35,834 nucleotides of DNA from Proteobacteria bacterium UBA2996 (GTDB lineage Bacteria > Pseudomonadota > Gammaproteobacteria > Arenicellales > UBA868), in NCBI GenBank assembly GCA_002346525.1, contig DDZY01000037.1:1-35834 (forward strand), given 5' to 3'. Positions 16,977 through 24,326 of this stretch are shown in pieces. A program made the position numbers and the translations under genes. The notes under the pieces were generated by a model, which worked only from the letters and a program-made list of their open reading frames with translations, did no database searches and was not told the origin of the DNA. Numbering within the stretch: the stretch's first letter is position 1; every line of letters begins with the position of its first letter.

Positions 16977-17337
16977 TCACCACAGCTTGAGATAGCGGCT
17001 GACTTCCCAGTCTCTAACGTGGGTGAGGTACTCATCCTGCTCAGTCCTCTTGAAGTCGGCATACGTCTTGGCCATGAGTTCGCCCATCACCTTGCGCCCC
17101 AGATCGTCGGTCTCGAATACATCAGCCGCCTGTGCGACAACCCTCTTTAAGATGTTTCGACTGTAGGGCTCAACGAACTTACCTTCGCACCAAAGATCGC
17201 TCGCAACCCAAGCGGTGTCTTTCCGCCACGGCAGCACAATGATACTGGTGGGATCAGAACGCGAGGAAACTTCTTCATCACTGACATCCGAAGGCACGTC
17301 ATCGAGCGCCGGCCCTGTACAAAGGAAAGGCTGGAAT
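16977..17337 (-). pseudogene. Glutamine synthetase relic with large internal deletion
   Basis: The open stretch runs from after a TAA at 17338-17340 to a TGA at 16977-16979. Its first part resembles the N-terminal region of a GS-family enzyme (DVSDEEVSSRSDPTSIIVLP, then WRKDTAWVASDLW and SRNILKRVVAQA). It then jumps directly to a typical GS C-terminus (DDLGRKVMGELMAKTYADFK, then VRDWEVSRYLKLW). The ATP- and glutamate-binding core, some 300 residues, is missing, and the true N-terminus is also absent. There is no ATG at a sensible place; only a GTG at 17297. I read it as a decayed third GS/GmaS-like gene whose deletion happens to be in frame. Confidence 0.75.
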
Positions 17338-17340
17338 TAT

Positions 17341-17560
17341 TAATACAAAACCAAACATTACTCTATTAAAGTGAGATTCCTATTTATACCTATGTTAAAA
17401 CTTATTTTTTGAGTTTGTATAAAAATGGTATTGAATAATTAGTCAGTTTTCTCTCATAAATAGTTAATTTATTTACAAATTTAAATTAATTATTCTATTT
17501 ACCCAATTTTCTATAAAGAATACTATTTGGCCTATTTATGTTGTTTTTATAGTAAACTGA
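17341..17560. other. AT-rich island upstream of amt
   Basis: About 220 bases are strongly AT-rich (roughly three-quarters A+T by eye), in clear contrast to the flanks. There is no gene. An imperfect dyad at 17458-17500 (AAATAG-TTAATT opposite AATTAA and CTATTT) lies inside it. It sits between the GS relic and the amt promoter and could be an H-NS-type or UP-element region or the scar of the deletion event. Confidence 0.6.
17526..17553 (+). promoter_or_regulatory. Putative amt promoter
   Basis: TATAGT at 17548-17553 resembles a -10 hexamer and TTTGGC at 17526-17531 could be a weak -35 with 16-base spacing. Transcription would begin near 17560, just before the structured leader. I found no sigma54-type GG-N10-GC element. 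Confidence 0.35.
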
Positions 17561-17565
17561 TCGTC

Positions 17566-17709
17566 CATCTGGGCTGAAGTTTCGGCTCCGATGCACCTGG
17601 TCATCATGCCGGTGCGAACAATGTGGGAGGGCGCCTCAGGCCTCAGACTGACGTTTTGCACCAGGCTGTCGCCGAAGCGCTCTCCCTAAAACTCAATCAA
17701 AATGGGAGA
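17566..17709 (+). promoter_or_regulatory. Structured leader RNA of amt, candidate riboswitch-like element
   Basis: Three helices can be drawn. Helix 1 is 17566-17593 (CATC/GATG, a bulged T, GG/CC, then GCTGA/TCGGC). Helix 2 is 17594-17614 (CACC/GGTG, a bulged T, GG/CC). Helix 3 pairs GGGAGGGCGC at 17625-17634 with GCGCTCTCCC at 17677-17686, ten pairs including one G-U. The TCTCCC at 17681-17686 is also perfectly complementary to the amt Shine-Dalgarno GGGAGA at 17704-17709, so helix 3 and a Shine-Dalgarno-masking hairpin exclude each other. It does not match the glutamine (glnA) or other riboswitch consensus I know. Confidence 0.5.
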
Positions 17710-17717
17710 CATGCAAT

Positions 17718-19040
17718 ATGAGTCCTGAAGAACTGATGGCCGTGATCAATGTCGTCGCGGACACCGCCATGGAGGCGTACTACTGGTGGGCGACGGCAAT
17801 AATGATTGCGATCCACGCCGGCTTCATGATGTACGAAATGGGAGCCTCAAGGGCGAAGAACGTCATGCACACGGGCGTCAAGAACATTCTTGCGTTCGCG
17901 TTCACGATCCCTGCGTTCTTCGTGGTCGGTTGGTGGGCCTACTGGGCATACCAGAGCGGCAACATCTTAATCCCCGACTGGAACCACGAGTTCGCGCAGT
18001 ACTACGTACCCTGGAGTGAAGGGATGGGGCCAAACCATCAGGACGGCGCCTCAGGCATCTTCTGGGCAGCTTTCACACTCTTTGCGATGACAACCGCTTC
18101 GATCGTTTCGGGATCAGTGATCGAGCGAATCAAAATGAGTGGTTGGCTGATTCTGGTCACTATATTTGGCGGATTTATCTGGATCGTGGGTGCCGGTTGG
18201 GGCTGGTCAACTGGTGGCTGGCTCGTCGCCAATTGGGGCTTCCGTGATGTTTGTGCGGCAGGCGTGGTGCATATGGCTGCCGGTTTCTTCGCGCTGGGCG
18301 TACTGGTAAATCTCGGTCCCCGTGAGGGCCGGTTTAATGCCGATGGCTCTGCCAATGACGTAGCGGGGCATAGTGGCCCAATGGCGGCAGCAGGACTCAT
18401 GGTCATCATCCTGGGCTTCTTCGGCTTCCTCGGTGCCTGCCTCATCTACCCGTCAGCGATGGCCGGAACTTCGGCTGACCTCGGGTGGATCAACATCTAC
18501 GGCATCAAGTCCAATCTTTCCGCCTTTGCCTTCAATACCCTGATGGGCATGGCAGGCGGCATCATGGCGGCTTGGTTCGTGACACGAGATGCGTTCTGGA
18601 TGATGGGCGGCGCCCTGAGCGGAATCATCAGTGTCGCTTCCGGAATTGATCTGTGGTATCCGGGAACCGCGTTCGCGGTTGGTGCAGTCGGCGGCCTGAT
18701 CATGCCCTACTGTCATAAGATGCTGACGAACTGGGGAATCGACGATGCCGTTGGCGCCGTTTCGGTTCATGGTTTTGTTGGAATCTGGGGCGTGATGTCC
18801 GTCGGTATTCTGCTGGGAGGCTATCCTGCACCATCAGCAGATATCCCGGAAATCAGCTTTATCGGTCAGTTAGTCGGGGCGATCTCGTTCTTCCTGCTTG
18901 GCTTCGTTCCAGGTTATGTCCTTTCCTGGATTCTGAACAAGGCAGGGCTGCTTCGATACTCTGACGCCATCCTCAAGATGGGTGTCGATAGGACTGAAGG
19001 CTCGACGGCGGCCTATCCTGACTTTCAGAAATCTGCATAA
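17718..19040 (+). CDS. amt: Ammonium transporter (Amt family)
   Basis: This 440-residue integral membrane protein has about eleven hydrophobic helices. Family signatures are HAGFMMYEMGASRAKNVMHT, Asp177 and His185 in FRDVCAAGVVHMAAG (the ammonium-site Asp and first pore His), and the second pore His in AVSVHGFVGIWG. It starts at ATG 17718 with GGGAGA as ribosome site. It conducts ammonium and often methylammonium across the inner membrane, which suits an organism that releases ammonia from methylamines. No PII gene (glnK) follows, unlike most amt operons; a small membrane protein does. The leader upstream may control its translation. Confidence 0.95.
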   Translation: MSPEELMAVINVVADTAMEAYYWWATAIMIAIHAGFMMYEMGASRAKNVMHTGVKNILAFAFTIPAFFVVGWWAYWAYQSGNILIPDWNHEFAQYYVPWSEGMGPNHQDGASGIFWAAFTLFAMTTASIVSGSVIERIKMSGWLILVTIFGGFIWIVGAGWGWSTGGWLVANWGFRDVCAAGVVHMAAGFFALGVLVNLGPREGRFNADGSANDVAGHSGPMAAAGLMVIILGFFGFLGACLIYPSAMAGTSADLGWINIYGIKSNLSAFAFNTLMGMAGGIMAAWFVTRDAFWMMGGALSGIISVASGIDLWYPGTAFAVGAVGGLIMPYCHKMLTNWGIDDAVGAVSVHGFVGIWGVMSVGILLGGYPAPSADIPEISFIGQLVGAISFFLLGFVPGYVLSWILNKAGLLRYSDAILKMGVDRTEGSTAAYPDFQKSA

Positions 19041-19052
19041 GGAGCACACATC

Positions 19053-19301
19053 ATGAATGTAATTAGGAAAATGAAGACTGCTGTTCTTTCAGTTGTCGCG
19101 CTAGTGCTCGGTATGACGGCCACAGCCCAGGCGGGCCTGATCAACACAAGCCCGATCGATACTTGGGAAGGTGCTGGAGCGGTACACAATAATGCCGGTG
19201 GTGGCGTCGTGCTCTGGTTCTTGATCCTGCTTGCTTTGATGCTGATCGTGATTATCTCGGCAGCCAAAGCGGAAAAAGATCACGAGCGCGAGCACGGCTA
19301 G
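19053..19301 (+). CDS. Small single-span membrane protein downstream of amt
   Basis: This 82-residue protein starts at an ATG 12 bases after the amt stop, with AAGGAG upstream. Residues 1-27 look like a cleavable signal peptide (RKMKTAVLSVVALVLGMTA then AQA), residues 28-50 would be periplasmic (LINTSPIDTWEGAGAVHNNAG), and 51-70 form a membrane helix (VVLWFLILLALMLIVIISA). The tail is short and charged (KAEKDHEREHG). I do not recognise a family. Its position between amt and a strong terminator makes it part of the amt transcript, so an accessory role for the transporter is the simplest inference. Confidence 0.75.
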   Translation: MNVIRKMKTAVLSVVALVLGMTATAQAGLINTSPIDTWEGAGAVHNNAGGGVVLWFLILLALMLIVIISAAKAEKDHEREHG

Positions 19302-19347
19302 GCGCAAAATAACGTCAAGTATTTACCAATTAATTTGTACTTTGCGG

Positions 19348-19392
19348 GGCGATCTGGCGGATAACGCCAGATCGCCTTTTTTGTCTTTTTTT
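19348..19392 (+). terminator. Rho-independent terminator of amt operon
   Basis: GGCGATCTGGCG (19348-19359) and CGCCAGATCGCC (19365-19376) form a perfect 12-bp stem with a 5-base loop, followed by two T-runs. It ends the amt and small-protein transcript before tdm. Confidence 0.95.
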
Positions 19393-19439
19393 GAACATGC
19401 GCTTTAAACTACCCACGATTGTCTTCAGGAGTTAGTGCA

Positions 19440-21788
19440 GTGTCCGCTCACCTTCGTCCCGAAAGTACACACCCACGTGAGCCAGGCCTGTGGCGCGCCG
19501 ATCCTTATGTTGAGCGTTACGCCGTACCGCCCTGCGGTTCGGTGGTTTTTGAGTTGTCTGCGGGAGACCAAATCACGGTGACGGATCCCGAAGGTGCGCA
19601 GCCGGGAGAACTTATCGCCTTCTCACCTGACGGCCGCTGCGCCCCGGCAAGCCTGTGTGACACGGCTCCCCAAGACGCAGCAGGCTTTCAAAAAATTCTT
19701 ACCTCGAATGAACCCAGCGCCCGGCAGGTTGCAGCTGGGCTGAAGCGACGGGGTATCAGTCCTACTGATGCCAGGGCGATCCCGCTGTTTGGTTTGGAGA
19801 CCCATCCTGGATCGGCTCAACACTATACCGCCCGAGACGATATCCTCTGTGTTGTCTGCGCTCCCGGCAGTGCAATGACAGTCGATGCGCAATTCCCGCC
19901 CACTTCGCTGACAGTTCACGTAAACCGAAATTCAAATAGGGAGCTTCACGAGCCGGCTTTGCCCGAACCTTTGGCCGATCCCCGACTGGAACTTCGTATT
20001 GATAAATGCACCGCCGGCGAATATACGGTACACGCGGGTGAATACATCCAAATTATTGATGTCGCCGGCCGGGAGTGCTCCGACTTTCTTGCCTTCTGTG
20101 CCGCAGGCCTTAATCAAGGCAAAGAGCGCCATATTGACATGACCACTACCCGCACCCTGATGGGCAGCGGGTATCCCGGCCCCGGACTTTATTCAAAATA
20201 TTATGACCGCGACATGCAGCCTCTTGTGGAAGTGGTTCAAGACACCTGCGGACGTCACGATACTTTCGGCCTGGCCTGTGCGGCCAAATATTACGAGGAC
20301 CAGGGATACTTTGGTCATCCCAACTGCTCGGATAACCTGAACGCCGTTATGACGCCTTATGGCGTTAAGCCAAGACGCGGCTGGGAAGCCGTAAACTTTT
20401 TTTATAACACCGGGATCGACGACCACAACGTCCTTTTTTTGGATGAACCCTGGTCAAGGCCGGGCGATTATGTGCTTCTTAAAGCCATGACTGACCTGGT
20501 GTGCGCTTCGACAGCCTGCCCCGACGACACCAGCGCGGCCAACGGCTGGAACCCTACCGATATCCACGTTCGCATTTACACTCCGGAGAAAGCCTTTTCA
20601 CGGGCTATTGCATACAGAATGACCCCAGACGCAGAAACCCAACTGACCCGCGAGACGGGGTTTCACCCCCGCACCTCACTGCACACCCGCAGCTTCACGG
20701 AATATCGTGGATATTGGTTACCCACCGCCTTCAACAACGCAGGCGCGATTGACGAATACTGGGCATGCCGCGAGCGTGCGGTAATGATGGACTTGTCTCC
20801 GCTACGCAAGTTCGAAGTGCTTGGCCCTGATGCCGAAACACTGCTTCAGACCACGCTGACACGCAACATCCGTCGACTTTCGGTGGGGCAAGTGGCCTAT
20901 ACCGCGATGTGTTATCCGCACGGCGGGATGATTGATGATGGCACCGCATTGCGCCTCGGCCCGGATAATTTCCGCTGGATTGGCGGGGACGACTACAGCG
21001 GAATCTGGCTTCGCGAACAGGCACAAAAACTGGGGCTGAAAGCTCTGGTCAAATCATCCACTGATCAAATTCACAACGTGGCCGTACAGGGACCAAAGAG
21101 CCGGGAAATCCTGAGCGAAATTATCTGGACGCCGCCCGCGCAGACTACTGTTGAGGAACTGGAGTGGTTCCGTTTTAGCGTAGGCCGCTTGGACGACCTG
21201 AACGGTTGTCCTGTGATGGTTTCTCGAACGGGGTACACGGGCGAGCTTGGCTATGAGATCTTCTGCCATCCCAATGATGCGTCGAAGATCTGGGACGCGG
21301 TCTGGCAGGCAGGTGAACCCCATGGCTTACTGCCGCTCGGTCTGGATGCCCTCGATATGGTGCGAATTGAAGCAGGTCTCATCTTTGCTGGTTATGAATT
21401 CTGTGACCAGACAGATCCGTTTGAGGCAGGTATCGGATTTACGGTTCCCCTGAAATCTAAAGAAGATGACTTCATCGGACGCCAGGCCCTGGAGCAACGA
21501 AAAGCGAATCCCCAGCGCAAACTGGTTGGGCTTGAACTTGAGGGCAATGAACCCGCAGCCCATGGGGACTGCGTGCGTGTTGGAAGAGCGCAAATCGGCG
21601 AGGTGACCAGCGCCATGCGCTCGCCCGTGCTGAAAAAGAACATTGCCCTTTGCCGAATCAACACGATCCACTCAGAGACCGGAACAGAAGTCGAGATCGG
21701 GAAACTCGACGGTCACCAAAAACGTATTCCCGCAGTAGTCGTTCCGTTTCCGTTCTATGACCCCGAAAAGAAACGGGTGAGGGGATAA
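19440..21788 (+). CDS. tdm: Trimethylamine N-oxide demethylase
   Basis: This enzyme converts TMAO to dimethylamine and formaldehyde. With the GTG at 19440 it has 782 residues; AGGAG nine bases upstream supports that over the TTG at 19419. The N-terminal half has two DUF1989-type segments (IIDVAGRECSDFLAF in the second), and the C-terminal half (from about residue 420) is a GcvT-like tetrahydrofolate-binding domain with VSRTGYTGELGYEIF and LDALDMVRIEAGL. Cys280, Cys296 and Cys360 have spacings of 16 and 64 residues, the same as the three zinc cysteines I recall for Methylocella Tdm (263, 279, 343), which is strong support. It lies just after the amt terminator and upstream of tmoX. Confidence 0.93.
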   Translation: MSAHLRPESTHPREPGLWRADPYVERYAVPPCGSVVFELSAGDQITVTDPEGAQPGELIAFSPDGRCAPASLCDTAPQDAAGFQKILTSNEPSARQVAAGLKRRGISPTDARAIPLFGLETHPGSAQHYTARDDILCVVCAPGSAMTVDAQFPPTSLTVHVNRNSNRELHEPALPEPLADPRLELRIDKCTAGEYTVHAGEYIQIIDVAGRECSDFLAFCAAGLNQGKERHIDMTTTRTLMGSGYPGPGLYSKYYDRDMQPLVEVVQDTCGRHDTFGLACAAKYYEDQGYFGHPNCSDNLNAVMTPYGVKPRRGWEAVNFFYNTGIDDHNVLFLDEPWSRPGDYVLLKAMTDLVCASTACPDDTSAANGWNPTDIHVRIYTPEKAFSRAIAYRMTPDAETQLTRETGFHPRTSLHTRSFTEYRGYWLPTAFNNAGAIDEYWACRERAVMMDLSPLRKFEVLGPDAETLLQTTLTRNIRRLSVGQVAYTAMCYPHGGMIDDGTALRLGPDNFRWIGGDDYSGIWLREQAQKLGLKALVKSSTDQIHNVAVQGPKSREILSEIIWTPPAQTTVEELEWFRFSVGRLDDLNGCPVMVSRTGYTGELGYEIFCHPNDASKIWDAVWQAGEPHGLLPLGLDALDMVRIEAGLIFAGYEFCDQTDPFEAGIGFTVPLKSKEDDFIGRQALEQRKANPQRKLVGLELEGNEPAAHGDCVRVGRAQIGEVTSAMRSPVLKKNIALCRINTIHSETGTEVEIGKLDGHQKRIPAVVVPFPFYDPEKKRVRG

Positions 21789-22154
21789 ACCCGAGTCCAC
21801 TGTCGGTTTCTGGATGCGCCTCTGTTGCCTCCTGCGCTGTATCACCCTTATCGATCCGGTATCGCCATAAGATTGGCGGGAAATTAGGGCTTTTGGGTAA
21901 TTTTTACCCGAAATCGGCTAATACGCCCAAAAGCAGATAATTGGTGTATTTTTGGTTGTGGGTCTGCAGATTCAAGTGTCCTACACTTGTTCGTGTGGTC
22001 CGTTGTTTAACCATCCCTGAGGGTGTCTAATAGAGAGACCCAAATCAGTCTTCGGCATGACTGAAGGCGGTGATGCCGCAGTTTGAGTTGCGGCAGCATA
22101 GCTTAGGGTTAAACAAGGATGCATACAAAATAATCTTTTCAACGGAGGAGTATT
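21789..22154 (+). promoter_or_regulatory. Control region and leader of tmoX
   Basis: No gene is visible in these 366 bases, but inverted repeats are dense. GCTTTTGGG (21889-21897) can pair with CCCAAAAGC (21926-21934), while its GGG can instead join a GGGTAA/TTACCC hairpin (21895-21909). A 7-3-7 palindrome lies at 21973-21989. TTGTTTAACC (22003-22012) pairs with GGTTAAACAA (22107-22116). The hairpins TCAGTC/GACTGA (22045-22064) and GCCGCA/TGCGGC (22075-22094) lie inside that stem. The ribosome site GGAGGAG precedes the ATG at 22155. Confidence 0.6.
21973..21989. promoter_or_regulatory. 17-base palindromic operator candidate
   Basis: CAAGTGT-CCT-ACACTTG is a perfect 7-3-7 inverted repeat, the size and symmetry of a dimeric repressor site such as those of GntR or LacI family proteins. 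It lies 165-180 bases upstream of the tmoX start. I did not find a second copy in the window. Confidence 0.45.
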
Positions 22155-23114
22155 ATGAAGTTAATCAAGACGAGATCAATCCGGCAGTTGGTAGCAGGAG
22201 CACTCGTTGCCGGTCTGTCGTTCACCGGTGTCGCCCAGGCGGCCGACAGCACCAAACCGATCGTGATCCCGATCCACAACTGGTCAAGCCAAGTGGTCAT
22301 GGCCTATGTGATCGGAGGTATCTTCGAATCGATGGGCAACAACGTCGAGTATGTGCCTGCCGATACGCAGGCTGTGTATGAATCCATTCGTAACGGCGAC
22401 GTCACTATCTCGCACGAAGTATGGCAATCCACCTTCGGCAAGTCCTTCTACAATGCGATGGCTAAAGGCGGCGTAATCGACGCCGGAACCCATACAGCTT
22501 TAACGCTTGAAGAGGTCGGCGTACCGCAGTGGGTAATCGACAAAAATCTGTGTCCCGGACTGCCTGACTACAAGGCGCTCCTCAACTGCGCAGACGTCTT
22601 CTCTACTCCGGATTCCGGCGGCAAGGGCCGAATCCTGGAAGGACCGCAAAGCTGGCACGGCCAGGAATACCCGGACCGTGTTGAAGCCCTGCTAGGCGAT
22701 AACTGGGTCGTCAAGTTCGCCGGTGGTGCAGATGCACTCTGGGCCGAACTCGCTGCTGCGAAAAAAGAGGGGCGGGGTACTATCATCTTTAACTGGACCC
22801 CGAACTTTACCGATGCCGATGGCTTTGTCTTTATCGAGTGGCCACCGTACTACCCGGGTTGTCGTAAGCAAGATGGTGGTGACAGCAAGTGCGGATCACC
22901 GAAAGGCTGGCTGAAGAAAGCAGCCTATTACAAGTTCCCCAAGACCCATCCGGCAGCCTACATGGCCTTCTCCCAGATGTCTTTCAATGCCGGTCAGATC
23001 GGTTCTATGGCTGCACTGGTGGACATCGACGGCATGGATCACAAGGACGCTGCCAAGAAATGGCTTGCTGACAACGAAGATGTCTGGAAGCCCTTCACTC
23101 AGGCTGGCATGTAA
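22155..23114 (+). CDS. tmoX: TMAO-binding periplasmic protein of ABC transporter
   Basis: This 319-residue protein has a signal peptide (cleavage near residue 29, after VAQA) and the OpuAC-type glycine-betaine-binding fold. Many tryptophans and other aromatics (NWSSQVVM, HEVWQSTF, QSWHGQEY, NWTPNF, EWPPYY) are available to cage a quaternary or N-oxide nitrogen. Paired cysteines (in LCPGLPDYKALLNCAD and PGCRKQDGGDSKCG) are consistent with periplasmic disulfides. Closeness to tdm and the dual-permease gene supports TMAO rather than betaine as substrate, but specificity is inferred. A strong terminator follows, so it is likely made in excess of the other two subunits. Confidence 0.88.
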   Translation: MKLIKTRSIRQLVAGALVAGLSFTGVAQAADSTKPIVIPIHNWSSQVVMAYVIGGIFESMGNNVEYVPADTQAVYESIRNGDVTISHEVWQSTFGKSFYNAMAKGGVIDAGTHTALTLEEVGVPQWVIDKNLCPGLPDYKALLNCADVFSTPDSGGKGRILEGPQSWHGQEYPDRVEALLGDNWVVKFAGGADALWAELAAAKKEGRGTIIFNWTPNFTDADGFVFIEWPPYYPGCRKQDGGDSKCGSPKGWLKKAAYYKFPKTHPAAYMAFSQMSFNAGQIGSMAALVDIDGMDHKDAAKKWLADNEDVWKPFTQAGM

Positions 23115-23140
23115 GAGCGCTACGTAGCTCGAACTACCTC

Positions 23141-23184
23141 AAAACCCCTCCCTCGCCGTTGGTTGCAAGGGAGGGGTTTTTTTT
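23141..23184 (+). terminator. Intercistronic terminator between tmoX and tmoW
   Basis: CCCCTCCCT (23145-23153) and AGGGAGGGG (23168-23176) form a 9-bp G/C stem, followed by eight T residues. It lies between two genes of one transporter, so readthrough would set the level of the ATPase and permease relative to the binding protein. Confidence 0.9.
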
Positions 23185-23251
23185 CAATATAATGGGTTGC
23201 AGAGCCATCAGCTTCAGCGGCTCAACCGAAAGAACTTACCGGAAAGTTGTG

Positions 23252-24307
23252 ATGCCTGAGGACGCCACCGCCAACCATCCCTCGGAATCGGTCATCCGAT
23301 GCGAATCTGTCTACAAGATCTTTGGGGATAACGCCAAGAAGCTGTTGGAGGCCTCCGACGGACAGGTCACCGACCCAAAGGCTTTCCAGGAAGCCGGCTG
23401 TATCGTCGGCGTCAACAACGCCTGCTTTGAAGTCGCCGAAGGCGAAAAACTGGTCATCATGGGCCTGTCGGGCTCAGGCAAGTCGACCCTGCTGCGCTGC
23501 ATCTCCCGCTTGACGGATGCGACGGCCGGACGCATCTTTGTAGACGGAGAGGATCTGCTGGCGATGAACAGTAAACAGTTGATCGAGCTTCGTCGCGAGA
23601 AGATGGGTATGGTGTTTCAGAGTTTTGCCCTTTTACCGCACAAAACCGTTCTGGAAAATATTGCTTTCCCGCTTCAGGTGAAGGGTATAAGCACAAAGTC
23701 CAGCATCGAAAAGGCCATCGACATGGTTAGACTTGTCGGATTGGACAGTCGGGAGAATTATTTTCCCCGGGAACTCTCAGGCGGACAGCAGCAACGCGTG
23801 GGTATCGCGCGGTCACTCGCGGTCGAACCAGATATCTGGTTTCTCGATGAACCCTTCTCGGCGCTCGATCCTTTGATCCGAAAGGAAATGCAGGATGAGT
23901 TCCTGAGACTGCAGAGTGTGCTGAACAAAACGATTCTTTTTGTGACCCATGACTTTGACGAAGCCCTGAGACTTGCGGACCGAATCGCCATCATGAAGGA
24001 TGGCGTTATCGAACAACTCGATACCCCTGCCAACATCGTGCTGGATCCCGCGACCGAGTATGTACGCAAGTTCACACAGGATGTCCCCCGCGAGAAAGTG
24101 CTGAAGATTGAATCGGTGATGGACCCCATCGAGCCGGGCACTCAAATGAGCGATCTCAAAGTGTCCAAAGATGCGATCATCGAAACGGTTGCCGAGGCAG
24201 TTCTAAGTGAGCCGAGGCCCGTGCCGGTCATTAACGACCAGAATGATGTCGTCGGCTGCGTAAAACCCTCTCACGTGATCCATACACTTTTCGGCAGTCG
24301 TCACTAG
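23252..24307 (+). CDS. tmoW: TMAO ABC transporter ATP-binding protein
   Basis: This 351-residue ATPase belongs to the ProV/OpuAA quaternary-amine group. It has Walker A GLSGSGKST at 71-79, the Q-loop at Gln123, signature LSGGQQQR at 175-182 and Walker B DIWFLDE at 194-200, and a C-terminal region of about 80 residues that could be CBS-like. The ATG at 23252 has GGAAAG upstream; the frame is open back to 23159, but that extension would run through the tmoX terminator T-run and is rejected. It works with tmoX and the permease that follows 19 bases downstream. The symbol follows Ruegeria usage as I recall it; a betaine transporter is the alternative. Confidence 0.85.
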   Translation: MPEDATANHPSESVIRCESVYKIFGDNAKKLLEASDGQVTDPKAFQEAGCIVGVNNACFEVAEGEKLVIMGLSGSGKSTLLRCISRLTDATAGRIFVDGEDLLAMNSKQLIELRREKMGMVFQSFALLPHKTVLENIAFPLQVKGISTKSSIEKAIDMVRLVGLDSRENYFPRELSGGQQQRVGIARSLAVEPDIWFLDEPFSALDPLIRKEMQDEFLRLQSVLNKTILFVTHDFDEALRLADRIAIMKDGVIEQLDTPANIVLDPATEYVRKFTQDVPREKVLKIESVMDPIEPGTQMSDLKVSKDAIIETVAEAVLSEPRPVPVINDQNDVVGCVKPSHVIHTLFGSRH

Positions 24308-24326
24308 ATCCTCGCCGATTCTCCCT

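Noticed and set aside
17560..17717. Known glutamine (glnA-type) riboswitch before amt
   Set aside because: The start resembles an ATCGTTCATC-like run, but the conserved GGACGGAAGTAGG and GAAGGAACG blocks are absent. I keep only the pairing-based claim.
23159..23251. Upstream start of the transporter ATPase
   Set aside because: It would begin inside the terminator and read through its T-run as Phe codons; the ATG at 23252 has a ribosome site.
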